This document shows, in pieces, positions 6,024 to 7,644 of a DNA stretch of 7,644 nucleotides. The notes beneath the pieces are model-generated. The model had not been told where the DNA came from. It searched no databases and saw nothing but the letters and a program-made list of their open reading frames with translations. The position numbers and the translations under genes are program-made. Origin of the DNA: Bacteroidales bacterium (GTDB taxonomy: Bacteria; Bacteroidota; Bacteroidia; Bacteroidales; FEN-979). The first letter of the stretch is position 1, and each line of letters opens with the position of its first letter. Location of the stretch: positions 1 to 7,644 of the forward strand of contig JALNWE010000105.1 in assembly GCA_023231065.1 (NCBI GenBank), written 5' to 3'.

Positions 6024-7644
6024 ATGCAATCAAAAAATGCAATCCGCGTTGCACTTTTTGGTCTGGGATTTCTGTCCATCGGAACACAGATCTTCCTGAT
6101 GCGTGAATTTCTTTCCGCTTTTTATGGCAACGAGCTCATCCTTGGAATTGCATTGGCGATCTGGATGCTGATCACCGGACTGGGAGCTTACGCGGCAAAT
6201 TTTTTAAAAAACAAGGAAATCAGTAATGCCCTGATTCTTTTTCTCCTGCTTCTGTTTGGGGCGCTTCCCTTACTGATGGTTTCTGGCCTCGACCTTCTAA
6301 AATCATGGTTTTTCCCTTATGGCAGTATGATCAGCTTATGGGGTATTACGGTGACCAGCGCCCTGATTTTACTTCCCTTTTGTTTGCTCAACGGTTTCTT
6401 GTTCACTGCCCTGAGTGATGACCTGTATTGCCATTCTGAAAAAACATTGCAGGAAACTAAATTACAAGAAGGGTGCGCCACTGCTGGCAGGGGAGCCAAA
6501 TTTCTCGCGATGGCATACGCTTATGAATCGCTTGGAAGTATGGTGGCCGGAGGTTTGGTGAATTTCCTTTTTCTTTGGTTTTTTAATACCTATCAAAACC
6601 TGGCTGGCCTAACAATTTTTTACCTGGTACTGGTCCTGATATTTGCTTTCGCGATGACCAGCCGGGCCCGCTTTTTCGTTTTGTTGCTGTGTGCGTCCCT
6701 GATAGCGGGAACCTTTATTTTCATCGATTTCAAAGGATTTTCTGAAAGGCTGAGATATCCGGACCAACATATCCTTGCCAATCAAAGCACCCCATACGGA
6801 CAGGTTGTGATCACGGAAAATCACAGGCAACTGAATTTTTATGAAAACGGAATTCTTTTGTCCTCTTCTGGAAATGAGATCAACAATGAAGAAAAGATCC
6901 ATTTTGCCATGATCCAGCATCCGGATCCGAAATATATTTTATTGATTTCGGGAGGTTTCTCAGGAACGATTTCGGAGGTTTTAAAGTACAGGCCCGACCG
7001 GATCGATTACGTTGAAATGAATCCCTCGCTGATCGGCATTGCATCCGCATATACAAACCAGTTGATGGAAAATTTGATTTTTGTTCATAATAAAGATCCA
7101 CGCTGGTTTGTCCGTTTCACAAAAACAAAATTTGATATTGTGATCATCGATTTGCCGGAACCATCGACCCTTCAGGTCAACCGTTTTTATTCCCATGAGT
7201 TCTTTGCCGATCTGAAAAAAATACTCAATCCCGGCGCCGTCATATCTTTAAGCCTTCCTACCACAAGTGATTACATCAGCCGGGAAGCGGGCCGATTAAA
7301 TGCCAGCGTTTACAATACCCTGAAAAAAACTTTCAAATATGTCCTGCCCGTTCCTGTTGAGAGAAATTTCTTTCTGGGTTCCGATTCCCTGTTGGACATT
7401 CATATCCCGGAGCTTGTCATGAAAAAAGGCATTCCGACAGTTTTCGTCAACCCATACTATTTAGATGGTTCTTTATTGCAACAACGTTCGGATTATATCC
7501 TGCGTAACATCTCACCGGATATCCCTGTTAACAGTGATTTTAAGCCTGTTGCACTCGTTTATCAGCTGCAGTGGTGGATCCGGATTTTTCCGGTGGCGCC
7601 TTGGCAGGGAATTCTTGTTTTGGCAGCAATGATTGTCATCCTGT
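6024..7644 (+). CDS. polytopic membrane protein with spermidine-synthase-like domain, 3' end beyond window
   Basis: The frame is open for 540 codons to the right edge. The N-terminal part (residues 1 to about 235) has about seven hydrophobic segments and carries the motifs of the fused transporter-like/spermidine synthase family: TQIFLMREFLSAFYGNEL (21-38) and YESLGS (167-172). A soluble domain follows, with TPYGQVVITE, the SAM-binding loop ISGGFSGT (308-315), VEMNP (330-334) and IIDLPEPST...NRFY (374-389). It has the Rossmann methyltransferase fold of polyamine synthases. Hydrophobicity returns from about residue 521, so more membrane helices are expected beyond the edge. The canonical GGGDG becomes GGFSG, EID becomes EMN and DxxDP becomes DLPEP, so the usual acidic substrate ligands are partly lost. 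True spermidine synthesis is therefore doubtful. E331, which should bind the SAM ribose, and D376 are kept. The ATG at 6024 follows a strong promoter and precedes a plausible first membrane segment. It is divergent from the AmmB-AmmA gene. Confidence 0.85.
   Translation, partial: MQSKNAIRVALFGLGFLSIGTQIFLMREFLSAFYGNELILGIALAIWMLITGLGAYAANFLKNKEISNALILFLLLLFGALPLLMVSGLDLLKSWFFPYGSMISLWGITVTSALILLPFCLLNGFLFTALSDDLYCHSEKTLQETKLQEGCATAGRGAKFLAMAYAYESLGSMVAGGLVNFLFLWFFNTYQNLAGLTIFYLVLVLIFAFAMTSRARFFVLLLCASLIAGTFIFIDFKGFSERLRYPDQHILANQSTPYGQVVITENHRQLNFYENGILLSSSGNEINNEEKIHFAMIQHPDPKYILLISGGFSGTISEVLKYRPDRIDYVEMNPSLIGIASAYTNQLMENLIFVHNKDPRWFVRFTKTKFDIVIIDLPEPSTLQVNRFYSHEFFADLKKILNPGAVISLSLPTTSDYISREAGRLNASVYNTLKKTFKYVLPVPVERNFFLGSDSLLDIHIPELVMKKGIPTVFVNPYYLDGSLLQQRSDYILRNISPDIPVNSDFKPVALVYQLQWWIRIFPVAPWQGILVLAAMIVIL

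Noticed and set aside
6609..7196. Three minus-strand open frames of 71-103 codons
   Set aside because: They are antisense to the long spermidine-synthase-like frame, which is uninterrupted and carries family motifs.

Overview
The window looks like chromosomal DNA of a member of the Bacteroidota. The promoters follow the TTG / TAnnTTTG pattern of that phylum, start codons lack clear Shine-Dalgarno sites, and the AddB-like nuclease and the nucleotidyltransferase resemble the forms I know from Bacteroidota. The genus cannot be named from the sequence. I see no rRNA, tRNA, CRISPR array or insertion sequence.

Layout: (1) 1-591, minus strand, an AqpZ-type aquaporin cut by the left edge. (2) 592-760, a divergent intergenic region with a candidate promoter on each strand. 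(3) 761-1474, plus strand, a MurU-like sugar-1-phosphate nucleotidyltransferase. (4) 1478-4378, plus strand, a large AddB-like PD-(D/E)XK nuclease with an Fe-S cysteine set. Genes 3 and 4 are joined by seven tandem copies of a 7-bp unit (1444-1492) that supplies the stop codon of the first and the start codon of the second. (5) 4386-5882, minus strand, a MEMO1-like (AmmB) plus AMMECR1-like (AmmA) fusion with an N-terminal export signal ending in a possible lipobox. It converges on the nuclease gene with only 7 bp between stop codons. (6) 5883-6023, a divergent intergenic region with a very good Bacteroidota promoter for the rightward gene and a nested inverted repeat. (7) 6024 to the right edge, plus strand, a polytopic membrane protein with a spermidine-synthase-like methyltransferase fold domain.

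How they work together: the nucleotidyltransferase and the nuclease are probably co-transcribed, although cell-wall sugar activation and DNA end processing are not obviously linked functionally. The more interesting pair is the exported AmmB-AmmA fusion and the membrane-bound spermidine-synthase-like protein. They are divergently transcribed from a 141-bp region, both appear to be envelope-associated, and both belong to families whose bacterial role is poorly known. The radical SAM partner of the AmmeMemoRadiSam system is not in the window, and neither is an AddA helicase.
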